From CALBZH01 sp964538515 (GTDB lineage: Bacteria; Desulfobacterota; Syntrophobacteria; Syntrophobacterales; Syntrophobacteraceae), in the NCBI GenBank assembly GCA_964538515.1, contig CAZIEW010000021.1, positions 3,283 through 67,282 of the forward strand: a DNA stretch of 64,000 bases, written 5' to 3'. Position numbers and translations under genes: made by a program. Below, one piece after another: positions 17,894-25,637 of the stretch. The notes under the pieces are model-generated. The model was given only the letters and a program-made list of their open reading frames with translations, was not told the origin of the DNA and did not search any database. Position 1 is the first letter of the stretch. Every line of letters starts with the position of its first letter.

Positions 17894-17920
17894 TCCACGT
17901 GGATCAAGGAGCGATGCCCC

Positions 17921-19582
17921 ATGCCACGAGCTAGACTCGTTATGAAGGATTCCCCGACCACGTCCTATCCCATCGACGGGGATGAGCTCATCATCGGCCG
18001 TGCGGAGGAATGCGATATTCGGCTGCCCGATCGTTTCGTCTCAAGGAGGCAAGCCTGCCTCAAGATGACGGGCAAAGGGTATGAGCTGGAAAACCTGGGC
18101 GCCAACCCCATTCTGGTGAACGGAGAGCCGCTGGATCGGAAGCTGCTCATTGATCAGGACATGGTTACCCTCGGCAAGACCCAGCTGATCTACAGACTCG
18201 AAGAGGCCACCGAGCCCACGCCGACGCTTTCGCCCGAGGAGGAAGCGATGGAGGCGATGACGGTTTTCCTCACCGTGCCCCAATTCGAGCCCCACGGACC
18301 CCGGTTCCTGATCACGAGCCCCGAAGGCAAGACAAGCGTTCACCCGATTGAAAAGGATGCGATCCTCATCGGGAGGTCCGCGGAATCGGACATTCATCTG
18401 AACCATCCGACGGTATCCAGGCGCCAGGGAGTGGTTCGTTTCCGGGACGGGGCTTACGTGGTCCGGAATGTGAGCGCCGCCGCATCACTGGTCGTGAACG
18501 GAAGCCCCGTCACAGAAGAGCGCCTCTACACGGGAGACGAGCTGACTATTGGTGCCTTTCGACTGACGTTCCTCTCGGATCGGAGCGAAGACTCGAGGCC
18601 CGTCCGCGCGGAGCCGGCGCAGAGCATGCCGACTCCGGTCCGGTCTTCTTCGTGGCTCGCATGGACGGCTCTGGTCGTGGTGCTGGCTGGAGTTGGTGCT
18701 TACCTGGCCTATGATCGATGGTACGTCCCCAAGAAAAGCGAACAATCCTTCGAGCTGACCTTGGCCGAGGCATCCAACGCTGACTTCCAGCGGTCGCGGG
18801 AGATCCTGAGCAAACTGATGGAGTCGGACGTTCCTTCTGAAATCCAGGATCGGGCGCAGGCGCTTCTCACCCAGCGGACACTTGCCGAGGCCAAACGGCT
18901 CGACGAAGCCGGGAGCCCTCGTGAGGCGAGGTCTCTTCTCTCGGCTCATGTGACCCGATATGGAGCCGGTGGAGAATCCCAGGCCATCCAAGACCTGCTC
19001 GACGAGTATCGTTTCCGGGAAGGCCAGAGACAGGAAGGCTCGGGCGATTTTCTGGCCGCACTCCAGGAGTTTTCGGCCATCACCGTCGACAGTCCCCTTT
19101 ACGTGGAAGCCCAGAAGGCTGTGAGCCGAATCTGGCAGTCCTATCAGCAAAAGAGCGCCCCTCAGCTCCCGACTGCCCAGCTGCTGGAGGAGGCGGAAGC
19201 GCATTTCGCCGCCAAACGATACACCACGCCCCTTGGAAACAACGCCTACGCTTTGTACAGGAGCGTCCTCGCCCTGGATCCGGACAACCAGACGGCCATC
19301 AAACGCATCGAGGAGATGAAAGCCTTCTATCGCGAGATCGGTACCCGCTTCTATCTGCAGAAGAATTGCCAGGCTGCCCTTTCCTACCTTGAACGATACC
19401 TCGTGATCGACCCGCAGGACCCCGATATCCGGGAGAAAGCCAACAACTGCGCCAAGGGATCTTCCGCCAGGCGATCCAGACAGGCGGGCGGGGCCCCGGC
19501 GGGTCCAGGAGCGGCCTCATCACAGCAAGATCGCGTGAGGAATCTCCTCGAAGACCCAGTCACCCAGCTACCCCCTCGATAG
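17921..19582 (+). CDS. Double-FHA membrane protein with C-terminal TPR-like region
   Basis: A 553-residue protein: FHA domain 1 (residues about 15-100, IIGRAEECDIRL), FHA domain 2 (about 125-225, LIGRSAESDIHL), one membrane segment (about 245-265, WLAWTALVVVLAGVGAYLA) and a helical TPR-like region (about 275-530) that should lie in the periplasm. Fha proteins transmit Thr phosphorylation to T6SS assembly. In both domains the usual SxxH motif reads SRRQ, so the conserved His is Gln. No Ser/Thr kinase or phosphatase is encoded in the window. It follows the methyltransferase by 27 bases. Confidence 0.83.
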   Translation: MPRARLVMKDSPTTSYPIDGDELIIGRAEECDIRLPDRFVSRRQACLKMTGKGYELENLGANPILVNGEPLDRKLLIDQDMVTLGKTQLIYRLEEATEPTPTLSPEEEAMEAMTVFLTVPQFEPHGPRFLITSPEGKTSVHPIEKDAILIGRSAESDIHLNHPTVSRRQGVVRFRDGAYVVRNVSAAASLVVNGSPVTEERLYTGDELTIGAFRLTFLSDRSEDSRPVRAEPAQSMPTPVRSSSWLAWTALVVVLAGVGAYLAYDRWYVPKKSEQSFELTLAEASNADFQRSREILSKLMESDVPSEIQDRAQALLTQRTLAEAKRLDEAGSPREARSLLSAHVTRYGAGGESQAIQDLLDEYRFREGQRQEGSGDFLAALQEFSAITVDSPLYVEAQKAVSRIWQSYQQKSAPQLPTAQLLEEAEAHFAAKRYTTPLGNNAYALYRSVLALDPDNQTAIKRIEEMKAFYREIGTRFYLQKNCQAALSYLERYLVIDPQDPDIREKANNCAKGSSARRSRQAGGAPAGPGAASSQQDRVRNLLEDPVTQLPPR

Positions 19583-20043
19583 GCACGACGTCACGTCGAG
19601 CACGTCCGTGCGTGTCTCAAGCGCCACGCAGCTGCGTTCGCGCGCTTCCATCGGCCACGCTCCACTGTTCTCCTTCAGCGCGTCAAAGAAGTCCTTTCCT
19701 GATCTTCAGCCCCTGTCGCTCAAAAATCTCGGCGAGCGTCGCATTTCGGCGCGACATTTGCTCTTCTACTGATCCGAAGAACAGTCCTCCGGTCCAGCTG
19801 CTGCTTTGGGACCCAGAGTGTAGCCGGGACAGCCGAACGTCCTTCCACCGTAGACGGAGAATCCAGGCGGTTCCCCAACGGGAGATGGGCCTTGCCGGAC
19901 GGTTCCCGCCCCCCCAGCGCGAGACTCGGGAGTCCCTGCCCGGGGGATTGCTCACGAAGGGCCGGCAGCGTGAACAGATACCCATTTGCGACCGCCACCG
20001 ACACAAAATGTCCCAAGGGGACGGCGATTGAGAGGGAAGAGCC
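19583..20043. other. 461-base gap with no convincing gene
   Basis: Several short overlapping frames occur on both strands. On the minus strand one frame reads GLFFGSVEEQMSRRNATLAE and another PATLWVPKQQLDRRTVL, which look protein-like but fall in different frames. This may be a decayed gene, but nothing can be named. Confidence 0.4.
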
Positions 20044-21720
20044 ATGGTTACCGCAATGAAGATCAGCACCGTTGAATCGAAAGACCTCGACGTCGATTTC
20101 GAGGACGCACTCAAAGAATGCATTCCGATCAAGGTGCGTGACATCATCCCGGACAGGCGCCTTCCTTGTGATCTCTATTTTCCCTCTTTCAATCGCGCGG
20201 AAAATCGTATCGAGCTCTTCCCCGTCATGGTTGTCGGACAGGTTTGCGAGCGGGACTTTCTGGAAACCATGAAATCAGAGGATGTTGACGAAATCTACAT
20301 CAAACAGGAAGACGAGGACGCCTTTCAACATTATTTCGATCTCAACGTGAGAAGGATATTGCAGTCTTCTGATGTCCCCTCCTACACCAAGACCGAGCTC
20401 CTTTACGACAGTGCGATCAATATCGTCAAGCGGCTCTTCCGGGAGCAGCCCAACGAGGTCAATCTCCACCTGGGGCGCAAGCTGGTGAGCAATTTCGTCA
20501 CGCACATCTCTGTGGACAACGTAGGCTCCCAGGCTCTCTTCTCACTCTTTTCCAAGGATTACTACACGTTCTCACACTGCGTGCAGGTGGCCTTTCTCGG
20601 AATGGCCTTTTGTCGATTCCTGGGGTGGTCGAACGAAGAAATCAATGATTTCGGCATGGGTGCGCTTGTTCATGACGTCGGAAAGAACGCCATCGACCTT
20701 CGAATCCTCAACAAACCGGGCAAGCTGCACAGCGAAGAATTCGAGATCATCCGGAGGCACCCGTTGCTGGGTTACAGCCAGCTGGAAGGCACTGAAGTGC
20801 TGACCCCGGACCAGCTCAGCGTCGTCCTCCACCACCACGAGGCCATGGATGGCTCCGGCTACCCCCATCGCCTGAGGGGCTCTCACATCCACAAGTACGC
20901 CCGCCTGGCCCGCATCGTGGACATTTTCGACGCGCTGACAACCAAACGCATTTACAAGGAGGCCATGTCTTCGGCCGAAGCGCTTCGAGTCCTACAGGAC
21001 GAAATGGCGCACACGCTCGACGAACAGTTGCTGGACCGCTTCACCAAATTCATCGCCCCTGAAATGACTCCCGAGGAGCTCGCGCGCGGACTCCGAGTCC
21101 AGCTGCAGTTCGGAGGACAGCTTCAGCTTCAGCTCGAAGAAGGTGGCGCCCGCGTGAAGGGCACCTTCCTCGGCTTGGAGGGAGAAAAGTATCTGATTTT
21201 GAAAGTACCGGGGCACGTGCAGGTTTTCGAGCAGCTAAGGCAAGGAAAGTCGGTCGTCGTCCGGTACGTGAGCGAAGGCTGCGTCTATGGGTTCAGGACC
21301 CAGGTCATGGCCCAGATCAGCTATCCATTCCCCATGGTCTTCCTCACCTATCCAAGAGCGATTGAAAACGTGAACCTTCGAAAGGAAAATCGCGTTGAAT
21401 GCCAGGTGGCATCAGAGCTCATCATCGACGACCTCCCCTACCATGGCTTCATTCTTGATCTCACTTCACAGGGCTGCAAGTTTCTGATGCGCTCGTCGGC
21501 GGCCGTCCCCGTACCGCCCATTGAGCTCCATCAGCCCGTGCAGGTGCGGACAACCATTCCTGGTCACACGGAGCTGCGATCCTTCAGCGGCATCGTCCGG
21601 AGCGTCCAAGACGAGCAGGATCGGGCTTACCTGGGCATTCAGTTCGTGAACCTCAGCGAAGGCGCGCTCTTTCTGCTGAAGAAATTCACGGCCGAACATC
21701 AGCGTCCGGTCATCGTCTAA
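20044..21720 (+). CDS. HD-GYP phosphodiesterase with C-terminal PilZ-like domain
   Basis: A 558-residue protein. After an N-terminal region (about 1-150) comes an HD-GYP domain with intact metal and signature residues: HDVGK (His210-Asp211), HHHE (263-266) and GSGYP (270-274). HD-GYP enzymes hydrolyse cyclic di-GMP. The C-terminus (about 350-558) resembles a YcgR-N plus PilZ pair, with RKENRVEC as the RxxxR motif and DLTSQG in place of the usual D/NxSxxG. It may both bind and degrade c-di-GMP. It sits inside the T6SS gene run and is preceded by GAGGGAAGAGCC, so control of secretion by c-di-GMP is a reasonable inference. Confidence 0.85.
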   Translation: MVTAMKISTVESKDLDVDFEDALKECIPIKVRDIIPDRRLPCDLYFPSFNRAENRIELFPVMVVGQVCERDFLETMKSEDVDEIYIKQEDEDAFQHYFDLNVRRILQSSDVPSYTKTELLYDSAINIVKRLFREQPNEVNLHLGRKLVSNFVTHISVDNVGSQALFSLFSKDYYTFSHCVQVAFLGMAFCRFLGWSNEEINDFGMGALVHDVGKNAIDLRILNKPGKLHSEEFEIIRRHPLLGYSQLEGTEVLTPDQLSVVLHHHEAMDGSGYPHRLRGSHIHKYARLARIVDIFDALTTKRIYKEAMSSAEALRVLQDEMAHTLDEQLLDRFTKFIAPEMTPEELARGLRVQLQFGGQLQLQLEEGGARVKGTFLGLEGEKYLILKVPGHVQVFEQLRQGKSVVVRYVSEGCVYGFRTQVMAQISYPFPMVFLTYPRAIENVNLRKENRVECQVASELIIDDLPYHGFILDLTSQGCKFLMRSSAAVPVPPIELHQPVQVRTTIPGHTELRSFSGIVRSVQDEQDRAYLGIQFVNLSEGALFLLKKFTAEHQRPVIV

Positions 21721-22105
21721 GCCCGCCCCATCTCCGATCCATCGTTTCAGCGGCAACACCGGCCCTCTCCATTTCCCCATTGGGATTGAGGGCCGAAAGA
21801 AGGCTGCCCGGACCCAACCTCCGTTCGGGAGCTCGATCCCCGGTTCAGCCCACTTCTCCAATCCTTTCAAGAATCCATCGGCCTTGCAGAGCGAGTCCCC
21901 GGCAGCCCACCGAGCTTCCGTGGCTCGTGAGCTCACGTCACGGGCCGAGCTCGACAGATCGAGACGGAGAAGGGCATGGACTTTTTTCACGATTCGAGCT
22001 ATCGATTTTGCAAAGACAATGTCACCACCCTAAGGTTTCCCGGAGCAGTCGCCCCGCGGGGCGACGAGCGACTGCGGACGACGCCATCGAACAGGAGGGG
22101 AGAGC
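21721..22105. other. 385-base gap before peptidase copy 2, with a GC palindrome
   Basis: No gene is seen. TCGCCCCGCGGGGCGA at 22049-22064 is a perfect 16-base palindrome, 42 bases before the next start codon. It may be a hairpin in the leader or an operator. Confidence 0.5.
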
Positions 22106-22621
22106 ATGGGAGCACAGTACTTCAGAGACTCCAGGGGAAGGTATCATTATGTGCTCATGCAGGAATTCACGACGTCCTGTGGTCCTGCATGCGTGGCCAT
22201 GGTGGAAGGGTTGTATTTCCAGATCTGTCGTGAGAATGGCGAGGGGCGGGCCCGCGAGCTCTCGCAGAATTATCCTGGCCGCTGGACCCTTGCGGGCGGC
22301 ACCGACGCCATGATGAACCTCTCCTATGTGCTCAATGCGGAAGGCATCCGAGCCTACGGGGCCACCAACGTTACTCCTGACGGCGTCTGGAACTATCTTC
22401 GGTTCTACGCCAAGGAAAGCACCCCCGTGATCGCACGCGTTGGATGGTCGGGAGGAGGGGGGCACTTCGTCGTCTGCCCATTCGTCGACCCAGACGGTAC
22501 GGCCTTCTTCCGAGATCCCTGGTACGGTCTTCACGAGGTCGCTCGGAGCGACATGCCCAATTACAGCCCGGCAGGAGCCTCCGGCCAGCTTTCGGGCCAT
22601 GTCGTCGTCACGTACCGCTGA
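22106..22621 (+). CDS. C39/papain-like cysteine peptidase-like protein, copy 2
   Basis: A 171-residue paralogue of the protein at 1205. The two align end to end: TSCGPAC (Cys25), SYVLNAEGI against SRVLNAEGV, GGGHF (His120), RDPWYGL (Asp137) and PAGASG near the C-terminus. All putative triad residues are intact. There is no signal peptide. GGAGGGGAGAGC lies just before the ATG. It closes the run of + strand T6SS genes, facing a decayed locus. An effector, a processing protease or a non-catalytic adaptor are all possible; conserved catalytic residues favour an active enzyme. No adjacent immunity gene is recognisable. Confidence 0.68.
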   Translation: MGAQYFRDSRGRYHYVLMQEFTTSCGPACVAMVEGLYFQICRENGEGRARELSQNYPGRWTLAGGTDAMMNLSYVLNAEGIRAYGATNVTPDGVWNYLRFYAKESTPVIARVGWSGGGGHFVVCPFVDPDGTAFFRDPWYGLHEVARSDMPNYSPAGASGQLSGHVVVTYR

Positions 22622-22697
22622 ACCTTTCGGCGACGCATAACGATCATGCAAGACATCCGGCCACGTCCGCCTTGCTCGCTGGAGACACGGCAGACGT

Positions 22698-22813
22698 GGT
22701 CCTCACCGCCCGCCTATCCCATCCGGATTTCGTTGGGGAGCCTCAGTGTCGGCTACGGAGAGAAGTCGCTGGTGAAACCCATGCAGGACCGAGTGCAGGA
22801 GAGTGAACGGTGA
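22698..22813 (+). pseudogene. 3' fragment of an unknown gene upstream of the dehydrogenase remnant
   Basis: One frame reads AYPIRISLGSLSVGYGEKSL and then runs to a stop whose TGA overlaps the GTG at 22810, the usual geometry of coupled genes. There is no good start. It is probably the tail of a gene removed by deletion; the family is not recognised. Confidence 0.3.
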
Positions 22814-23145
22814 GGATTCTCTTTGCCGCCCACGAAGACAGTTGGGGTGGCTTTTTCGGGCTCATTCGGGCCGAGCTTCCCGAGCACACGTTTGTAGCAA
22901 CCGGGCGGTTTGGGCTGATTGCTGGAGCGGGGCTCGACGTCTTTTGGGAGGAGCCCCCAGACCCGGAAGATCCCATCTTCTCCTACAACGTTCTGGCCAC
23001 CCCACACATCGGGGGCTCCACGGACGTGTCGGTGCGTGGAATCGTAGAGGAGGTCGCGGAGAATATCCGCAGGCTTGAGAGCAACCTTCAGCCCCTGCAT
23101 CTCAGAATACAGCTCCATCCCGGCCTTCGCCGGGATGACGTCTAA
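22810..23145 (+). pseudogene. Remnant of a D-3-phosphoglycerate dehydrogenase-like gene
   Basis: The 111-residue frame joins an N-terminal piece (MRILFAAHEDSWGGFFGLIR, residues 1-34) directly to a C-terminal piece of a 2-hydroxyacid dehydrogenase (GLDVFWEEPPDPEDPIF and ATPHIGGST, residues about 40-92). The NAD-binding GxGxxG motif and the catalytic Arg and Glu region are gone, so it cannot be an active dehydrogenase; full-length relatives have over 300 residues. The last about 15 residues are encoded by a CATCCCGGC hairpin repeat rather than by gene sequence. This is an internal deletion with a repeat at its end. Confidence 0.65.
23116..23137 (+). repeat. CATCCCGGC-CTTC-GCCGGGATG hairpin
   Basis: A perfect 9-base stem with a 4-base loop, having the same arms as the repeat at 7082-7160. 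It provides the 3' end of the pseudogene frame. Confidence 0.75.
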
Positions 23146-23260
23146 GTGCGATAGAGTGTTGTGAGAACACCCGTCGACCCGGGAGTCAAAACCGGACACT
23201 CCCGGGTCGAGCCTGATCCATCCTCAGGGGACAAGTGGTACTGTCGCAGGCTTTCCGCCA

Positions 23261-23650
23261 TCAGTACAGGTCGTTGTCATCGTACGAGCGCGTTCTCTGC
23301 CGGTAGTATTCCCGCTCCGTTTCCTCATGACGGACTCGAGAGTCATAGGCCGGGGCGTAGTAGTAGAGAGTCGAGCGCTTCTCCACCACAACCGGGCCTT
23401 CGTAGACGACCGGGGGAGGAGTCCGCCTGACCACGACGGGAGGAGGAGCAGGGACCTGCTCGACCACAACCGGAGGCGGGTACACCACGGCAGGCGGAAC
23501 GGCGGAGCCGCCCGGAATCGGCACGTCAACGCCGAAGCCGAAATGAACACCGCCGGCATAGACGTCGGATGACGTGGCACAAGCCGCACAGCCCAGGCCC
23601 ATCAGGAGCAACAGCACTGAAAGGATTTTCGAGCACCCTCGCTTCTTCAT
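23261..23650 (-). CDS. Small proline/valine-rich lipoprotein
   Basis: A 129-residue predicted lipoprotein: MKKRGCSK, a hydrophobic stretch LSVLLLLMGLG, then CAAC, which offers lipobox-like cleavage before Cys. The mature part is rich in PPPVVV repeats and ends in a charged tyrosine-rich tail (YYRQRTRSYDDNDLY). The ATG at 23650 is chosen because AAGGAG lies seven bases upstream; an ATG two codons earlier sits too close to it. It is probably a surface or periplasmic lipoprotein of unknown function. Confidence 0.6.
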   Translation of the reverse strand: MKKRGCSKILSVLLLLMGLGCAACATSSDVYAGGVHFGFGVDVPIPGGSAVPPAVVYPPPVVVEQVPAPPPVVVRRTPPPVVYEGPVVVEKRSTLYYYAPAYDSRVRHEETEREYYRQRTRSYDDNDLY

Positions 23651-24148
23651 TGTCATACTCCTTCTCATGGCTCTTTCCTTCCTTTATGGAGGTTACCACC
23701 AATACCGAGCTTCTTGGCCGACCACGAATAGCAAAGGAAGTACCACCTTCGCAGAAGGTCTCGAACCGAGAGCTGGTGCGGCCAGGGACAGCTCTCACAC
23801 AGGATCGGGCGCCGTGAATGGCTGATATATCAGCATATTCTCGCTTCGCTCCCAAATTCACGACGTTAAGCCGGGCATTGAGCCTCTCCCCGTGCTCATG
23901 CGTGCTGGTAGGCCAATCCGAGATCCTTGGAGCCCAATTCCCCCCCTCCAAGAGGCTCGGGCATTCTAACGCTCCATCGCGGCATCGAGTCAGACTCATC
24001 TTCTGGTCGATCTGAGGCCGCCTTTGCCCTATAATGATTCATTCGAGCAGAAGAGGGACAGGCAACCTCGGATGGGGCAAGGTTGTTCACCTCAACGGCG
24101 GACGGCCGTGCGTAGGGAGGTCGGTTGGCAGGCGGGAGCTGACACGGA
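23651..24148. other. 498-base gap with no gene recognised
   Basis: This lies between divergent genes, the lipoprotein on the minus strand and the Thg1-like gene on the plus strand. It should hold both promoters, but no clear -35/-10 pair was picked out. Short frames here look like chance. Confidence 0.5.
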
Positions 24149-24931
24149 ATGAAATTAGACGAGCTAGACGTCAGGATGCGAGCTTACGAGTCGGCCCACG
24201 ACCTGCAAGTGCCTCCTGAGATGTTCATCGTGGCACGGCTCGACGGACGCTCCTTCTCGAGGCTGCCTCAGGAGGTCAGACCCTTTGAAGCCCCGTTTGA
24301 TCCCGAATTCCGGGATATGATGATCGCAACAGGCGAGCATTTGATGCAGTGCGGGTTTCGAGTCGTCTACGGCTATACCCAAAGCGACGAAATTTGCGTG
24401 GTGCTCCATCGCGACGAGAGCGCTTACGGCCACAAACTTAGAACGCTGGACTCGGCGGTGGCGGGAGAAGCGAGCGCGAAGTTTTCAGTCCTTCTCGGAC
24501 ATCCGGCGTCGTTCGATTGCCGAATCAGTCAGTTGCCAGGCATCGAGCTGATCGTCGACTTTCTCGTATGGCGCTTCCTGGACGCCCATCGCAACGCCCT
24601 CAACGTCTACACCTATTGGGCTCTGCGCCGTATGGGACACCCCCGGCGGGAATCGCTCAGAAGACTGGACCATCTTTCCGCGGAGGAGAAGACCGATTTG
24701 CTTCATTTCAAAGCGGGAATCGATTTCGACGAGCTTCCGCTCTGGCAGCGACGGGGAATCGGACTTTACTGGCTGGACCTCCCGCAAGACGGCCGTGAGG
24801 CGGATCCGAAGAGACCCGCAAAGGCCCGCCGACGACGTATCGTTCAAGAGGCGAGCCTTCCTGAAGCAGACAAATACGCCCAGTTCGTTCGCCAAATCCT
24901 TTACAAAGAGCACATGGACCGGCTGACCTGA
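24149..24931 (+). CDS. Thg1-like protein (TLP), 3'-5' nucleotidyltransferase
   Basis: A 260-residue member of the tRNA-His guanylyltransferase superfamily. Metal-binding carboxylates are in place: ARLDGRSFSRL (Asp32) and YGYTQSDEIC (Asp80-Glu81). Other family blocks are FEAPFDPEFRDMM, AGEASAKFS, DCRISQLPG, DAHRNALN and WQRRGIGLYW. These match bacterial TLPs, which add nucleotides in the 3'-5' direction to repair truncated tRNA 5' ends rather than adding G-1. The gene stands alone, with GGAG upstream of its ATG. TLPs are sporadic in bacteria, so its presence is notable. The C-terminal tail (about 225-260) is basic and less conserved. Confidence 0.9.
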   Translation: MKLDELDVRMRAYESAHDLQVPPEMFIVARLDGRSFSRLPQEVRPFEAPFDPEFRDMMIATGEHLMQCGFRVVYGYTQSDEICVVLHRDESAYGHKLRTLDSAVAGEASAKFSVLLGHPASFDCRISQLPGIELIVDFLVWRFLDAHRNALNVYTYWALRRMGHPRRESLRRLDHLSAEEKTDLLHFKAGIDFDELPLWQRRGIGLYWLDLPQDGREADPKRPAKARRRRIVQEASLPEADKYAQFVRQILYKEHMDRLT

Positions 24932-24989
24932 GGTCGAAGACCATCGCCTGCAGCCTTCCAGTTCGAAGGGATGAAAGGAGTCGTTACGA

Positions 24990-25547
24990 GTGAGACGAGG
25001 GATTTCGCTGTTGTTGCTGATGGTGCTCTTACCCTCATGCACGTTCTATAGACTAGTCGGCAGTACCAAGCTGAAAACTCCCGAGTTCAAGATCCTGGGA
25101 TGTGAGTTGAAGAAGATCTCACCCCAAAAAGCCGACGCCGACTTCATCGTTTCGGCATACAATCCTAACCCCATCGGATTGAAAAACGTCAACGTGGACT
25201 ACGAGGTCAGCTTCGAGCGCAAGAGACTGGCCCAGGGACGAAATGCGAGCATCGAGCTGACACCGAACGGCGAAAGCACCCTCGTCATACCCGCGGAGAT
25301 CGCGCTCGATGACCTGGCACGTGTGCTGGGCCCCCTGGTCGAGCGTATCCTCTCCAATCAGAGAACGATCCCCTTAACCATCGACGCCTCGTTCCACGGA
25401 CAGCCGACCGTGTACAACGGCTATGAGGAAGGGTCGCTGTTTTCGTTCAGGAAGCGCGTGACCAAGACCGTTGAAGTCACTTTGCCAAAAGAAGAAATCG
25501 ACAAAGGCAGAAAGCAGATACTCAACGAGATTCGAAAGTTATTTTGA
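24990..25547 (+). CDS. LEA2/WHy-domain lipoprotein
   Basis: A 185-residue protein with a short signal peptide ending in the lipobox LLPSC (Cys17). The rest matches LEA type-2 (WHy) domain proteins: FIVSAYNPNPIGLKNVNVDY and TPNGESTLVIPAEI are typical of the beta-sandwich. Such bacterial lipoproteins are widespread, but their role is poorly defined (desiccation or membrane protection has been proposed). The start is GTG, with AAAGGAG upstream. It follows the Thg1-like gene by 58 bases, perhaps in the same transcript. Confidence 0.78.
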   Translation: MRRGISLLLLMVLLPSCTFYRLVGSTKLKTPEFKILGCELKKISPQKADADFIVSAYNPNPIGLKNVNVDYEVSFERKRLAQGRNASIELTPNGESTLVIPAEIALDDLARVLGPLVERILSNQRTIPLTIDASFHGQPTVYNGYEEGSLFSFRKRVTKTVEVTLPKEEIDKGRKQILNEIRKLF

Positions 25548-25637
25548 GACACCCCGCGGCCTTTCCCCTTCTGTCGTGATGCTGCACGACCTTGACAAGC
25601 GGCTGAGAGGGCAAAAGAGGGGGAACCTCGCCCTCGG

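Noticed and set aside
19612..20031. 139-residue plus-strand frame between the FHA and HD-GYP genes
   Set aside because: No ribosome-binding site, no motif, and a composition rich in Ser, Arg and Pro typical of chance frames.
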